Assembly: GCF_003711515.1 (NCBI RefSeq) | Contig: NW_021167080.1 | Span: 2,315,394-2,379,393, forward strand | Direction: 5' to 3' | DNA from: Sodiomyces alkalinus F11 | Taxonomy: Eukaryota; Ascomycota; Sordariomycetes; Glomerellales; Plectosphaerellaceae | DNA length: 64,000 nt | Part shown: positions 31,801 through 42,886 of the stretch, piece by piece | How the letters are laid out: every line of letters begins with the position of its first letter | How positions within the stretch are numbered: the stretch's first letter is position 1 | Program-made: the position numbers and the translations under genes | The notes under the pieces: model-generated | What the model was told of the DNA's origin: nothing | Databases searched by the model: none | What the model saw: only the letters and a program-made list of their open reading frames with translations

Positions 31801-32265
31801 ACGACGAAATCTGATTTGCAGAGAACACTTTGACCGTTTCGTTCAACGCCAAGGAGGCCACCTTAGTCGGCGTCCGTGGCAAAGGGGGTACATAGGTACA
31901 GTTCGGAGAAGGAGAAGAATGGAGAGGCCGGAGCACGAGAGGTGATGTCAACGTGAAGAATGAACGGGCCACGATGCTGTAGCAGCAAGTATCTGCTGGC
32001 TTGGGTATAGTGTAAAAAGAGAGAACACCCACAGGAAGCAATGCCCAGCTGTACAGCCGCAGACAAGGAGGCGGAAGAGAATATATCGATTCATTCATCG
32101 TCGATTTATGTCTTTACCAGGTCTCATATACAACACCAGTATGGAAAATGTCGCTATACCCCGCTGCCGCCAGCTGCAATTAAAAAGAGGCAGGAGGGAG
32201 GGGAAGAGAAGAGAAGAGGACCAAGAAGGAATCCAAAACATGTACGCTGCTGCAGCGGGGTGTGA
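31801..32265. other. Convergent 3' flanks, no gene seen
   Basis: 465 bp between the hypothetical protein and the MFS transporter stop codon. Small frames only. Confidence 0.5.
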
Positions 32266-34221
32266 CTAGAGAATGTACCGAAAACTTTCCGCGAGCGTCC
32301 TGCGCCGCGGGTTCGACTTCACGAGACCAACTTCTTCCTCTCCCCCCTCGTTTTCATGATGGGACGTATCTCCCCCGTCGGCGTGGGCGCGATCCAGCCG
32401 GACGTTCAACCGACCGAGGTAAACCCGCAGGGCCAAGGCCAGGAAAGCGACGGCCAGCATGGCGCAGGCGCAGGCGAGCATGCCGGGGGCGTAAAAGGGG
32501 GCGTCGCGGTCCGGGTAGAGGCGGGTGCCGACGAGGGGCCCGCACTGGCCCACGACCTGGAGGAGGGCGAAGCCGGCGCCCTGGCGGGTGTCGGACGGTT
32601 GGTTGTTGACGGACCAGGCGATGACGAGGACGACGACGCTGAAGAAGCCGGCGGCGGCGGGGTAGACGGCGGCGTAGCGCACAGCGGGCGGCAAGTCGAG
32701 GGGTTTCGCGAGGGCGAGGACGGCGTAGCCGGCGGCGGAGGCGAGGGCGTGGAGGGCGATTGGGTAGGCGCGCGAGCGACGGCGGTCGGAGAAGGCGGCT
32801 GTGGCGAGCACGGAGGCGAAGGCGACGAGGTAGGGCGGCGCGGAGAGGGCTTGGGCGGCGAGGCGGGAGTGGCCCATCTCGGAGAGGATGGTGGGGAGGA
32901 AGACGGGGAGGGAGGCGTAGGCCATATTAGCGAGGAAGAGCATGCCGGCTGTGAGCCAGGCTAACGGGTCGCGGAGGGTCTGGAGGATTTCGCGGGCCTT
33001 GAGCGAGCCGCGGGCCGTGGGTTTCGAGGACGAGGACGAGGACGAGGACGGTGAGGAAGCGGAGGAAGAGGAAGAGCGTCGGCCATGGGCCTTCTCGCGG
33101 CGGAGACGCAGGCGGGCCACCTTGCGTTCCCGTGGGGTGAGGTATGAGGCGGTCTCGGGGGCGTCGGGGACGATGCGCCAGGCGAGGAGGGAGACGAGGA
33201 CGGAGGGGAAGCCCTCGACGAGGAAGAGGAGGCGCCAGGGGGCGATGGGGCCGGCGCTGCCCAGCTTGACGACCAGCCAGGCAAGAGAGGCGGCAAAGGA
33301 GGATGCGAGGGGGGCGGCGGAGACGAAGATGGCGGTGCGAAAGGCAAGCTCCTCGCGTTTGTAGAAGAAGGAGAGGTAGAAGGGGACTCCCGTGAAGGCG
33401 GCCTCTCCTATACCAAGGATGGCGCGGAGGGCGATGAGCATCGGGTAGGAGACGGCGATGGCTTGCAGAGAGGCGACGACGCCCCAGGAGAGGACGACGA
33501 GGCAGACGTAGATGTGGGCGGGGATGAGTTTCCAGAGGAGCGACATCCACTCGAAGAGGATATAGGTGATGTAGAAAGATGTTAGGGCCCATTGGTACCA
33601 GCCTTGCCAGGGCGGGTCGGTTTGGAGGTCTTCTTCCATGCCGGCGACACGTGCATTTCCAATGTCTATGCGAGAAGTGGAAGGTCAGTTTTAGAAGCCA
33701 AGACAATGGGGGAAATTGGCTCAAAGGTAGGGAGCATGAAAATGAAAAGAGCAGGACATACTGGACCTATCCAAGAAGCTAAGCATGTAGAGCAGCGCCA
33801 TGAAGAGAACAAGACGTCTGTCGAACTTGCGGACAACAGCCTGCTCCTCGTCGGGGGTGTAGAGCTGAAAGCTGGCAACGGAGCTGACGCTTCCATGGCG
33901 TTCCGGCGCGGGTCCCGATCCCGATCCCGATGCAGACACCGACGCCGACCCGGGCCTTATCCAACCGTCGCTGTCTTCTTCGTCCTCCTCATCGTCTTGT
34001 ACACCCTGTGACCTAACCGGTCCCTGATGTTGCTGCCGCATTCTCTTCATCTCGAACGCTTCGCCGCCATCTGACCCAGCTTCGCGTAAGCTGAAGTCGC
34101 TCTTAGCGTCATCGTCGTCAAGGTCGAGGTCGCTCTCGAGGCTGAATTCGGCCGTGGTCTGGGCGAAGGAGGGGGAGGCGTCGCCTGGCCGCAGGAAGCC
34201 CGAACGCGAGGGTCCCGCCAT
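32266..34221 (-). CDS. MFS transporter, anion:cation symporter (allantoate permease-like) type
   Basis: Exons (minus) 34221-33762 and 33665-32266; the 96-nt intron (GTATGT..ATAG) splits the conserved DRSNIGNA motif, which is restored exactly by splicing; 619 aa. A plasma-membrane permease for a small organic acid or vitamin-like anion is the family role; the substrate is unknown. The N-terminal ~125 residues are acidic and disordered. Then comes FDRRLVLFMALLYMLSFLDRSN (TM1), followed by WYQWALTSFYITYILFEW, a GEAAFTGVPFYLSFFYKREE motif, and about 12 hydrophobic segments in all. The central loop carries poly-Ser (about 17 of 20 residues Ser), longer than usual. The C-tail ends NPRRRTLAESFRYIL, a common ACS-family ending. 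Confidence 0.92.
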
Positions 34222-34557
34222 GATCCAGATTAGCCGGGAGCCGTCGTTCCGAAGGGTCTGCAGCGAGAAGAGCGCGTTTCTTTGGATTCGCGGTCACCTC
34301 GGGGTCCCTGGGCGGCCGAAGGACGAGGAGGAGGACCTGCGGTCGCAGAGCCTCATATCTCTCCCGTGGATTGTGGAAGAAGAGACGCAGGCTGTGTGCC
34401 GAATACGGGTAGAACTCGCGGCCAGCGAAACTGGAAGTGATCGATACTGAAGAACCACGACTTGAGGTTATGAATGAATATTCCTGCTTTGTCGCGTCAT
34501 TGGAGGGGGGTTGGTTGTGCGCAGACCTTTGGCGGCCTTGGCCATTGGTCATTGCTT

Positions 34558-34629
<72 letters not shown>

Positions 34630-35539
34630 GTGTGTGTTTCTCCTTCCTAGCTTCTCATTGGTTGGCGACTGACTGGCGGCTTAAGCCAATGGAACCCGGC
34701 ACAAAAAAGTGCACACGACGTCATCGTAAGGGGATGAGATACGGATACGAGCTACATAAGGTACGGATGTCGCGTGCTCGGATTTTCTTCTTCCGACATC
34801 GGCGCATCCGTATTCCATGTGATCGTAGCCCAAGTCACCGTCACCGTCACCGTCACCGTCCATCTTCTTCCCGCTCGTCCATCTTGTCATCGCCTGAAAT
34901 GCTACTAGGTATTAGGCAAGGATGTCTGTGCTGGACGGGCAACAACAGTATAAAACGAGAAAAACACAGACTGGACAACGAAAACAGATGCCAGATAAGG
35001 CGAAAAGTGTCGCACCAGCATTGGGGATGCTGATGTTGCTCGCGCTGAAAATCTTTGCGTCTTTCACCTTATATATTAACAGATCCAACGCAGCGCCAGG
35101 CTAATCAGCCATGGCCGCATGAGATGAGGCGGTCCCCTGAACAGGGAGCCAAGATGCAAGAAGTATAGATGGCAGCGAAGAAAGAACCAAGCAAACAAAC
35201 CATTTGCCCCTGGCTCCCGGTCATATCCAGCTGATGATGATTGCCAGAGCAATGCTGGTTCCGCCCGATGCGACGAGTACAAACCCGAAATAAAGGACCA
35301 ACCTATGCAGAACATTATGGAGGGCGACGACCTCTGTTCATATGCAGCAACTTCAGTCCCCTCCTTCCCCCTTTGAAAGATGCAGCCCCCAACGCCTCCC
35401 CATGCCAGATGAACGCCACAGATGCCAAACCCTCTTCGACATGCCGTACACGTAGAAGGGCGAAGAACAAATTTCCCAACCCCAATACAATGCGTGCCCA
35501 CACCGCCGGCGCCTATCCCGGGGTGTGCACGCGCGGAAT
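34222..35539. other. Intergenic between MFS transporter and Yvc1
   Basis: Upstream of the MFS gene and downstream of Yvc1, both on the minus strand. It holds a 64-nt CT dinucleotide run and a CACCGT hexamer array (34837-34860). No supported gene; the overlapping frames at 35076-35543 are antisense to one another and lack motifs. Confidence 0.5.
34562..34625. repeat. (CT)n microsatellite, about 32 units
   Basis: A perfect CT run about 340 bp upstream of the MFS start codon. On the transporter's sense strand it reads as (GA)n. Confidence 0.95.
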
Positions 35540-38500
35540 TTAGAACGAGCTTCCCTTCTTAAACTCGTTTTCGCCTCGTTCGTCATCCGAGTCGGATGAA
35601 CGGGCCACCTCCTTTCCCTTCCCCTTCGCTTTCGTCATCACCAGCCCGAGTGGCTCTTTCATACTCTTCCGGCTACCCGGTCGCTTTGCAGTCGACCTTC
35701 GCGACAGCCTCGGCCGGCTCTCCTCCCCCTTCCTCCTTCGATCGTCCCCGGCCACTTCGATCGTCGCCGTCGCCGCCGCCGCCGCCCCTTTCAGATCCTC
35801 GCCTGACGAGTTGCGCCTTGTCGGCGGGGCCGTCGAAGCCGTATTGCTCTTCAGTTCCCTCAACTCCCGCGCCACATCCGCGAAGCTCTCTTCCAGCGTT
35901 TTCATCCGCGCTAGCACGAGCCGGCCCATGCGGTCTCGGTCTGCGGCATCGATCGTCGGGGCCCCGAACCGGGAATCCTTCATCAGAGCCATGGCCATTT
36001 GCGTCTGGAAGCTGGAAGGCAACCCTGCCGTAGGGTCATTGGCCGCCGCCGCCGCCGCCAGAAGATTCGTATTGTCGGACATGGTGCTGACGTCGACCGA
36101 GGAGAGCCGCCTTGCGCCGCCGGGGGGTCGCTGACGTGGCTCCAACGGCGGAGCCAGGATTCGATTGGGCGCCGTCTGTGCCATCTCCCTCGGCGCCACG
36201 ATGGGCCGCGGCTTCGACGTTGCCATGTACAACCGCCGCCGTGGCGAACGATGGCGGCTCCCCGAAGGCGTCTCGACTATCGACGCACGAGCACTCAACG
36301 GCTGCGAACGGGCTGGCGTTGCCTGTTCCACCGGGGACGCCGACGATGTGCTGATGTCGCGTCGGTTTTCCTGCGGGACGTACAGGATGGTATTCGTCGA
36401 CAGCGTCCGGCTATGCAAACCTAACCGGCGTGGGTTCCCTGAACGGGGCGACACCGCCCCTGGCGCTTTACTGCTCGCGTCCTGGGGGGATGCAGATGCT
36501 GCCGCCGGGGAAAACCGACTAGTCATGGGTGTTGTGAAGTAGTCCACCTCCTGCGCCTGCACGCTCTTTCCTTTATGCCCATCTTCCCCCGTATTTGTAG
36601 CTGCGTCTTCTTCTTCCTCTTCGTCGTTCGTCACCAATTCGTCGTCCCCGTCGGCGTCGGTATGATCTCGCAACTCGTCATCCCTCTTGGGTCGGAACAC
36701 GTAACTCCGATTCAACGATCCCAGCGGTGCGTTGCTCTGTGACATCAAGTCTGCAGGGTCGCTTGCTGCCGACCGAATGTCGGAGAACTGTCGAGATCGG
36801 CTGGGGCCGAAAGCTCGGTTCATGCTGAACCTCCGTTGCCAGTGTGATTTGGGAGCTCGGCTCTCGAGGGTCGGCCAATCACGAGGGCGAGGTGAGCCCC
36901 CAGCTTCATCATGCTGGTCCATCCAACTTCGGATAGCGTTCTGGGTCTTCCTCCGCTCGTACCGTCTCTGGTTCCGCAAAGTGGTAAGCCCGGGCCCCCT
37001 GCGGAAGACCTCCTCAAGGGCATGGTCCTTCTGGAACCCAACAATGGATTCCTCTCGAACACGAACGTTGGGACTGAACAGTGCTGTCCGACTCGAAGGG
37101 TCCACAAAGGAAAGTCCCCTGCTATGACCGCGACCTGGGTTCTCAACGAGGTCTGTCGGCTCGAACATGGAAGATGCTAGCCAGTACCTCTCGTACAAGT
37201 AAATGCAGAAGAGGAGAGGGAAGTGCGTGACCTTAATAATGGACCTATTCAGCAACACGAAATGCTTCAATGGCAAGAAATATCGAAGCGGCATGAGCAG
37301 CCATGCAAAGATGTTGCCGGGAGCCACGTAAGAAAACAGAGCATCGTTCTTGACCATGGAGATGGTATTAAGAGCGAACAGAAATCTGGAGATCGGTCAG
37401 CGTGCAATGTGCGACGAGGGGTAAGAGAGGGAGGGAATAATGGAGAAGACGTACTGGTGCTCTTCCGTAGCATTAGATGCTATCTTCATGAATGAGTTGG
37501 TCAGGACAGTAATGAGGATGGTACTATCATATGTGTGAGCCATTGGTGAAGGAGACGAGAGGGAGGATCATGCAACCAGCCGTTGCAACCAGGTCCTGCA
37601 ATCACTTACACCACAACAAAGTGACAGATGATGAGGAACAGTGCCATCAACGCCTTTTCGAGGAAACTATAGGTTGGCCAGCTGTCGTCGGGGTTTGGTT
37701 AGCCGCCAGCCCAAAACCAGCATGGGAAAATGACGAAATGCCCAACTCACACGCTCCACGCAGCAGGTGTAAACCCCATGAGGATCTGGAATATCTTATA
37801 TGCCACCTCAGAGGCGTCGTTGCGGTTCCTGGCCAAGGTGAAGAATACAAAGAAACCACTGCAAGCGACCAGCACGAGTATCAGAACAGCCGCTAGATCC
37901 ACGGCCATGAGCCGGAAGGCGATCAGTAGCTGCGAGAAATACTGATAGTGGTCCAGGACGCTGAAGATGCGTGGCAGGAGAAGGATGGCGTTCGCAGCCA
38001 GCACATCATACGCCAGGTCGTTCCAATGCTTAGGGTCAACGAGGAACACGCCGTAAGCACGCATGCCGTAGTACACAATCAGGAGAACCAAGATGCCGAG
38101 GTCGAAGATATTCCAGAAGCTCATGATGTAGAGCGAGAACCCCTGTTCGTTGAATCCAACCAGCTCATCCAGCATGAAGCCGGCAGACCAAAACCAGAAA
38201 ATCAATTCCAGGGAGGTAATCCGCGTAGATCTCTGGGCGAGCACAGCCAGGAAAAGACCAATCAGGACCAACAGGGACAAGGTGGAGAGGAAGAACCTGT
38301 ACCGGGGAACACGAAGACGCGATAGTTTGAAGAGAGAAGCCTGGCGTGGGTCGTATAGGATCACGGTCCTTCTACCGGCGCCACGGAGCGCGGTGTCCCG
38401 GTCCTGGGATTGGGTTCCGAGGAGTGGGGTCCTAGAATCGGGCTTAATGCCTGGGTGGACAGGAGTCGACGGCGGGCCACGGTGTAATGTGTCCGCGGAG

Positions 38501-39447
38501 GAGTAAAAGGAGATGGCACCGCTCCAGATGGCTTCCAGCTGTTGCACGACAAGCGGGTGCGCAACAAAGTGCTTAGCCGAGGCACGGATGGCAACCTCGA
38601 GAGTCGAGGTCCTCGAGGCAGTGAGCCCCGCCTTGATCCTGGAATCCGTATTCGCGTTGGCAGGAGGGAGACTGGCTCCGGGGAGGCCCTGGAGCGGGTA
38701 GAAATCGTAGGACAGGGCGTCGATAAGCTCCCGGGTCGTGTATTCCTTTAGGAGCTTTAAGGCGAGCAACTCGCAGACCTTAGCCCGGGTGACGCTAGTG
38801 CCCGCATTGCCAGGAAACATCTGGCCCTCCTTTTGGAACTGCAGGCAGTTTGCCATTAGGGCATAAAGGGTAGCTCTTGAGAAGTGTTGGGTCCGAATCT
38901 GTTGCTGCATGGGCTTCACTAAGAACTGAGATACCTGGGGGGAGCGAAGCTGTTCCCATGTGAGGGTCGTCTCGGTGCGCGTCTGGACAATGATGCGAAT
39001 CGCGTGGGTAATGTTGTAGATGGGCAGCGAGTCTGAAATTCCCGAGGGGAAAGGGGGACAAGTTAGCAATGCGGGAAAACGAAAGCTCGGGGTTTCTTGC
39101 TGCGAAGAGAAAATAACGACAGAAGTTGCATGAAAACATCAAAGGGACAGAAAGGTGAAAGTCGAGAAATTACCCAGATATGCGGCCGAGAAGAGAGGGA
39201 GCACGGGCATGGAACGGCGAACTCCATCCTCGTCGTTCGGGTCTGGCTCCTCATCCTGCAGTGGGCCCATTCTCGGTTCGTTCGAGTCTTCGTCATCGTC
39301 ATCGGCTTCGGTGAAGTCTGCCGTCGCGTGTCGGTGTGGAGGACGTGCCTGGAAGGCTGGTCCGGATGTCGGGGAAGAAGGGGGGAGGCGATCGGGGTCA
39401 GCTAGGCGACGGCCGCGATGTTTAGGGCGAAGGAACGAGGAGAACAT
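35540..39447 (-). CDS. yvc1: Yvc1-like vacuolar TRP calcium channel
   Basis: Five exons (minus): 39447-39174, 39032-37751, 37681-37610, 37523-37455 and 37385-35540; introns of 141, 69, 86 and 69 nt with GTAATT, GTGAGT, GTAAGT and GTACGT donors; 1180 aa. Fungal TRP channels of this type release Ca2+ from the vacuole. The ORF-to-ORF joins restore FSAAYLDSLPIYNITH, AAWSVWPTYSFLEK and TILITVLTNSFMKIA. Six hydrophobic segments occur between about 330 and 550: FFLSTLSLLVLIGLF, LELIFWFWSAGFML, FWNIFDLGILVLLIVYY, DVLAANAILLLPRIFSV, DLAAVLILVLVACSGFFV and the last across exons 3-4. A pore-like loop reads ILMGFTPAAW. The ~610-residue C-tail is hydrophilic, acidic in places and Ser/Pro-rich, making it much longer than yeast Yvc1 (675 aa in total). 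Confidence 0.93.
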
Positions 39448-42400
39448 CTTGTCGAACTTGAAGATACAGCTCTCGGCCTCGTTTCACCGTCTGTCGTGTG
39501 GCGTCACAACACCGCCATGGGACAACACGGGGAGGCGGAAGCGGAACGGGTTAAGGAGAATCGGTGGAATCGAGATTAGTAACCCCCGACAAGCTACGAG
39601 CCACGAATCACGAGGCACGCAAGGGGAGACGTGAGGCGATATCGAAGTAAAGCAAAGGCGGGAGGGAAAGGATAACGAGTAAGAAGGAAGGTAGGGATAG
39701 CAGAAGGAGATAAGTACGAATACTTCGTAAAAAAGGAGGTGATTAACCTACCTAGGTACCTACTGAAGGGGAAGGTATGGCAGAAACGCATGGCCCGTGC
39801 AAGGTATACGGTACGTATGTACTTCGGACGAGATCTCGACTTCTGGAATACCCCTGACCCTGGTCTTACCGAGTGGTCCGTGCTGATCCCAATGCCGCTA
39901 ACGACTCGTTCTAGCACTGACAAAGTACACTTATATGGGTCCTGATGAGACAGACAGTGGGACCTAAACTGGTGGAGAGGACAAAACGTTTTTCAAAAGA
40001 AACCCGGGCTCCTTCAAGGACTGCAAAGTAGAGACCTATCTATTTCGTAGTAGCTAATTAATTACACCTTACTACCTTTTGGAAGTGCATCATTCTGCCA
40101 AGCTGCTCGAGTCTGGTGATCCGCGTGAAGCGCGATGTAATGCAGACATGCAGGCAAACTAGCACTACTCGATATGCAGGATGCTATGTCATGTTACATG
40201 CAACTCGGTAATGGTATGGTCACCTACCTTACAAGCTAGGCTACCTAGGCTTTATAGATACCTAGATTCCTTATCGCGGTGGTGGATCTGGCTCTCGGGA
40301 CCCAAGAAGTCCCCAATGAACTCCGTCAACAAGCAACCTAGATGCAGTCACTTCACGACTACCTTATGGTGGTGTGACAACTTGGGCTTGGTCGAGGGGT
40401 TGTATTGTAGCCAGCATCTTCTCCAGCGACCATCAGTCAGATATGAGAATTGCGCCTCTCTTACCTAGGCAATTTGATGCACTCAATCAGATAAGCATGA
40501 ATGTGTACCCAAGTAGAGACAAATGTACGAAGCACGATGTTTCGAGCCTAAGGTACCTTACGTCGTAATAACCTTATGCACCAGGCATGAGACAGGGATT
40601 TGGTTGTGTAGTGTAAAGGGGGCCTGCTGACCAACACGGGATGCGAGGAGGCGAGTGGCTTTAGACCCAACGGTTGGGTGAGCCACGGCGTTTCGGCTGT
40701 TTTCCTCCACTATTATAATAACCATCATCCATTACCATCGAGATTCTCGGTCTTCAGTATTAGGTACCTTAGCCTTAGGCTCCCAGGTTGTTAGTCTCTT
40801 AATAAGTCGTCGCCCTTTTGCCATATCTGATAAAATCGTCTTCTCGTATAAAACCTACAGTGCCTCCTCCTAACCACCCCAAGATCTTCCATCATCGCTT
40901 ATTCTTCTCATCAACTGTTACTACAGCGCTATATTCATGACCAGCGACGTGCCTACCTACTATTGGCAGATTTTGGTTATGGGGCTGCCAGGCAAGTACC
41001 TAGGTATATATTGTTGCATTCATTACTACTGGTTCTGTATTCGGCTATAGGATTGATTGGAACTGATCTTTGGAAAGCGTGGTATCGAGACTCGCGAGAT
41101 ACCTGAGCGCGGAATCTGGGCAGAGAGAGCTGAGACATAAAATACGTTCGTACACCCATCTGGACACACGGCGCATTAAGGTACTAGGTATTGAGGAATG
41201 GCATTGAGGATGTGTCACTTGAGGATTGAGGGGTGTTCGCATGTCGGATGTTGGGAAGACGGCCGCCGCACTGCTTGCATGGATCCCCGTCACCGCCTAC
41301 CATTGGTGCATCGTCTACTGGGACTACGGGGGAATCGACACCACCCCGCACGACCTACCAGCCTCTGGGCTCTCGATGCAACCTATGAATACTACGGATA
41401 CTTCGCTTTGTACATTAAACACAGCCGTCACAATGGGGAAAAGAACTTCTTGATTGGAGAACTCCTTCACCGCCTGTGATGTCTTCCACACCATCTTTTG
41501 TCCACCTTGACTGGCCAAAGTAATTAAGTTCAGGTTTGTTTTTCTCTCGGCACGTGGGGGTCCCACAATACTAGACATTTGTTACTAAAAGTCTTCCATG
41601 AGCTCAGAAGGATGTTCTTTTCTCATATGTTACTGCCACGCCCATAAGTAATAGCGCCGAAACTGTTACTCATCGCGTGAGTTATCCGCAGTCCTGGTTT
41701 AGCCTGCCTGAGGTAAGTATCCGAATCCACTAGATGGACTGGATAAATAAAGGAGATGCCTCTGCGGGGATGAGTGACGATCAGCAAGCTTTTGGGAATA
41801 GTCAGCAGTTTACTATAGTACTTCCTGTATAAGGTAGCTAATAACCACACTTTACTCGCAGCAACTTCAAGTTGTCTAAGGTAGGTTAATGTATCTCAAA
41901 AATACTAGCGATGGTAGGTACTCTGAGAAGATTTCATGTTCATAGCAGCGCGGGTACCTACTTCGTTCGTACTTTCCTACCCCACTTCTCACCGAGAAAC
42001 CACTCACCGAGATCAGGAACGTGGAGACGACACTCTTGACATATAAGGTACACCTAAGTGATCGTGCCTGTACTCCCCACAAAGGCCAAAGGCTACAGTA
42101 TTGGGAATCTATAAGGTAACCAAGATACCTATCGAAAATCATCCGTCAACTCATTTATGCTCCTTCGAGGCGTTTAGCTTCTATTGCCTGAGCCAATTTC
42201 TGGAGGTTGCGCTGCGGTACTTTTGTACTTTGTACTTCGTACGTACAAGACCGAAAATGCTCAAAACAGCCAACGTACCGTACCTGAGGTACATCACAGG
42301 TACGTTGTACTTCGTACTCCGTATAAATCACTTTAAATCTTGGCATAAGGCCCCACGAAAAATCAACGAGGCCGTCCCGATTGGCTGTCTGTCATGGCTC

Positions 42401-42886
42401 CTGCCCAATAATAGTCAATATCGTGAAGAGTTCAAGAACCACCGAACGCGACTGCCCAGTGGACCTTAGCATCCCGGTTGTTCTGGAATTGGCCAATCCA
42501 CAGGTACGACACACTAACGACTGCCGCTAACGGAGGGGCGAGGCGAAGCCGCAAAGGCGGCCACTGACGGGGAAAGGAAAAAAAAAATCGAGGAGTTAAA
42601 AAAAAGTTTTTGGATGACCTCGTTTTTCCCCTCCTCTCCTCCTCTTCTCTCTTTCCCCCTCCTTCTTTTCCTCCTTCCTCCTCACAATGAACGTCTGAAC
42701 CTACAGTCTGTCTTCCCTCTGATCTCTGCCCGCAGATGATCCCTGGGAAGTTCAGGATCTAATATACTCCGAGACTCTCTTGACGAGGTCTCTCATCTTC
42801 CTCTTTGCTTAACTTCGAGCTGGTCATTCTATCCATCATCATCATATCAGTTGGATCGACCTCGACTTCTACGTCCGCTAACCACC
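39448..42886. other. 3.4-kb gene-poor divergent region between Yvc1 and URA2
   Basis: No credible gene. It is more AT-rich than its surroundings and rich in palindromic words: CCTACCTAGGTACCTAC (39747-39763), TAAGGTACCTTA (40549-40560), TACCTAGGTA (40997-41006), and the TTCGTACTCCGTA family at 42228-42323. I found neither a tRNA B box nor 5S rRNA sequence. Confidence 0.5.
42600..42886 (+). promoter_or_regulatory. Pyrimidine-rich core promoter of URA2
   Basis: 42625-42690 is nearly pure C/T (CTCCTCTCCTCCTCTTCTCTC and following), ending about 200 bp before the start codon. Such CT blocks mark transcription starts in many filamentous-fungal housekeeping genes. CCAAT-type words (CCGATTGGCTG near 42377 and GGCCAATCCA near 42490) lie upstream. 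Inferred from composition only. Confidence 0.45.

Noticed and set aside
39448..42886. Search for tRNA or dispersed 5S rRNA genes in the large spacer
   Set aside because: No GGTTCGANTCC B box or 5S internal control sequence was seen here or in other spacers by eye; a covariance-model search would be needed to be sure.
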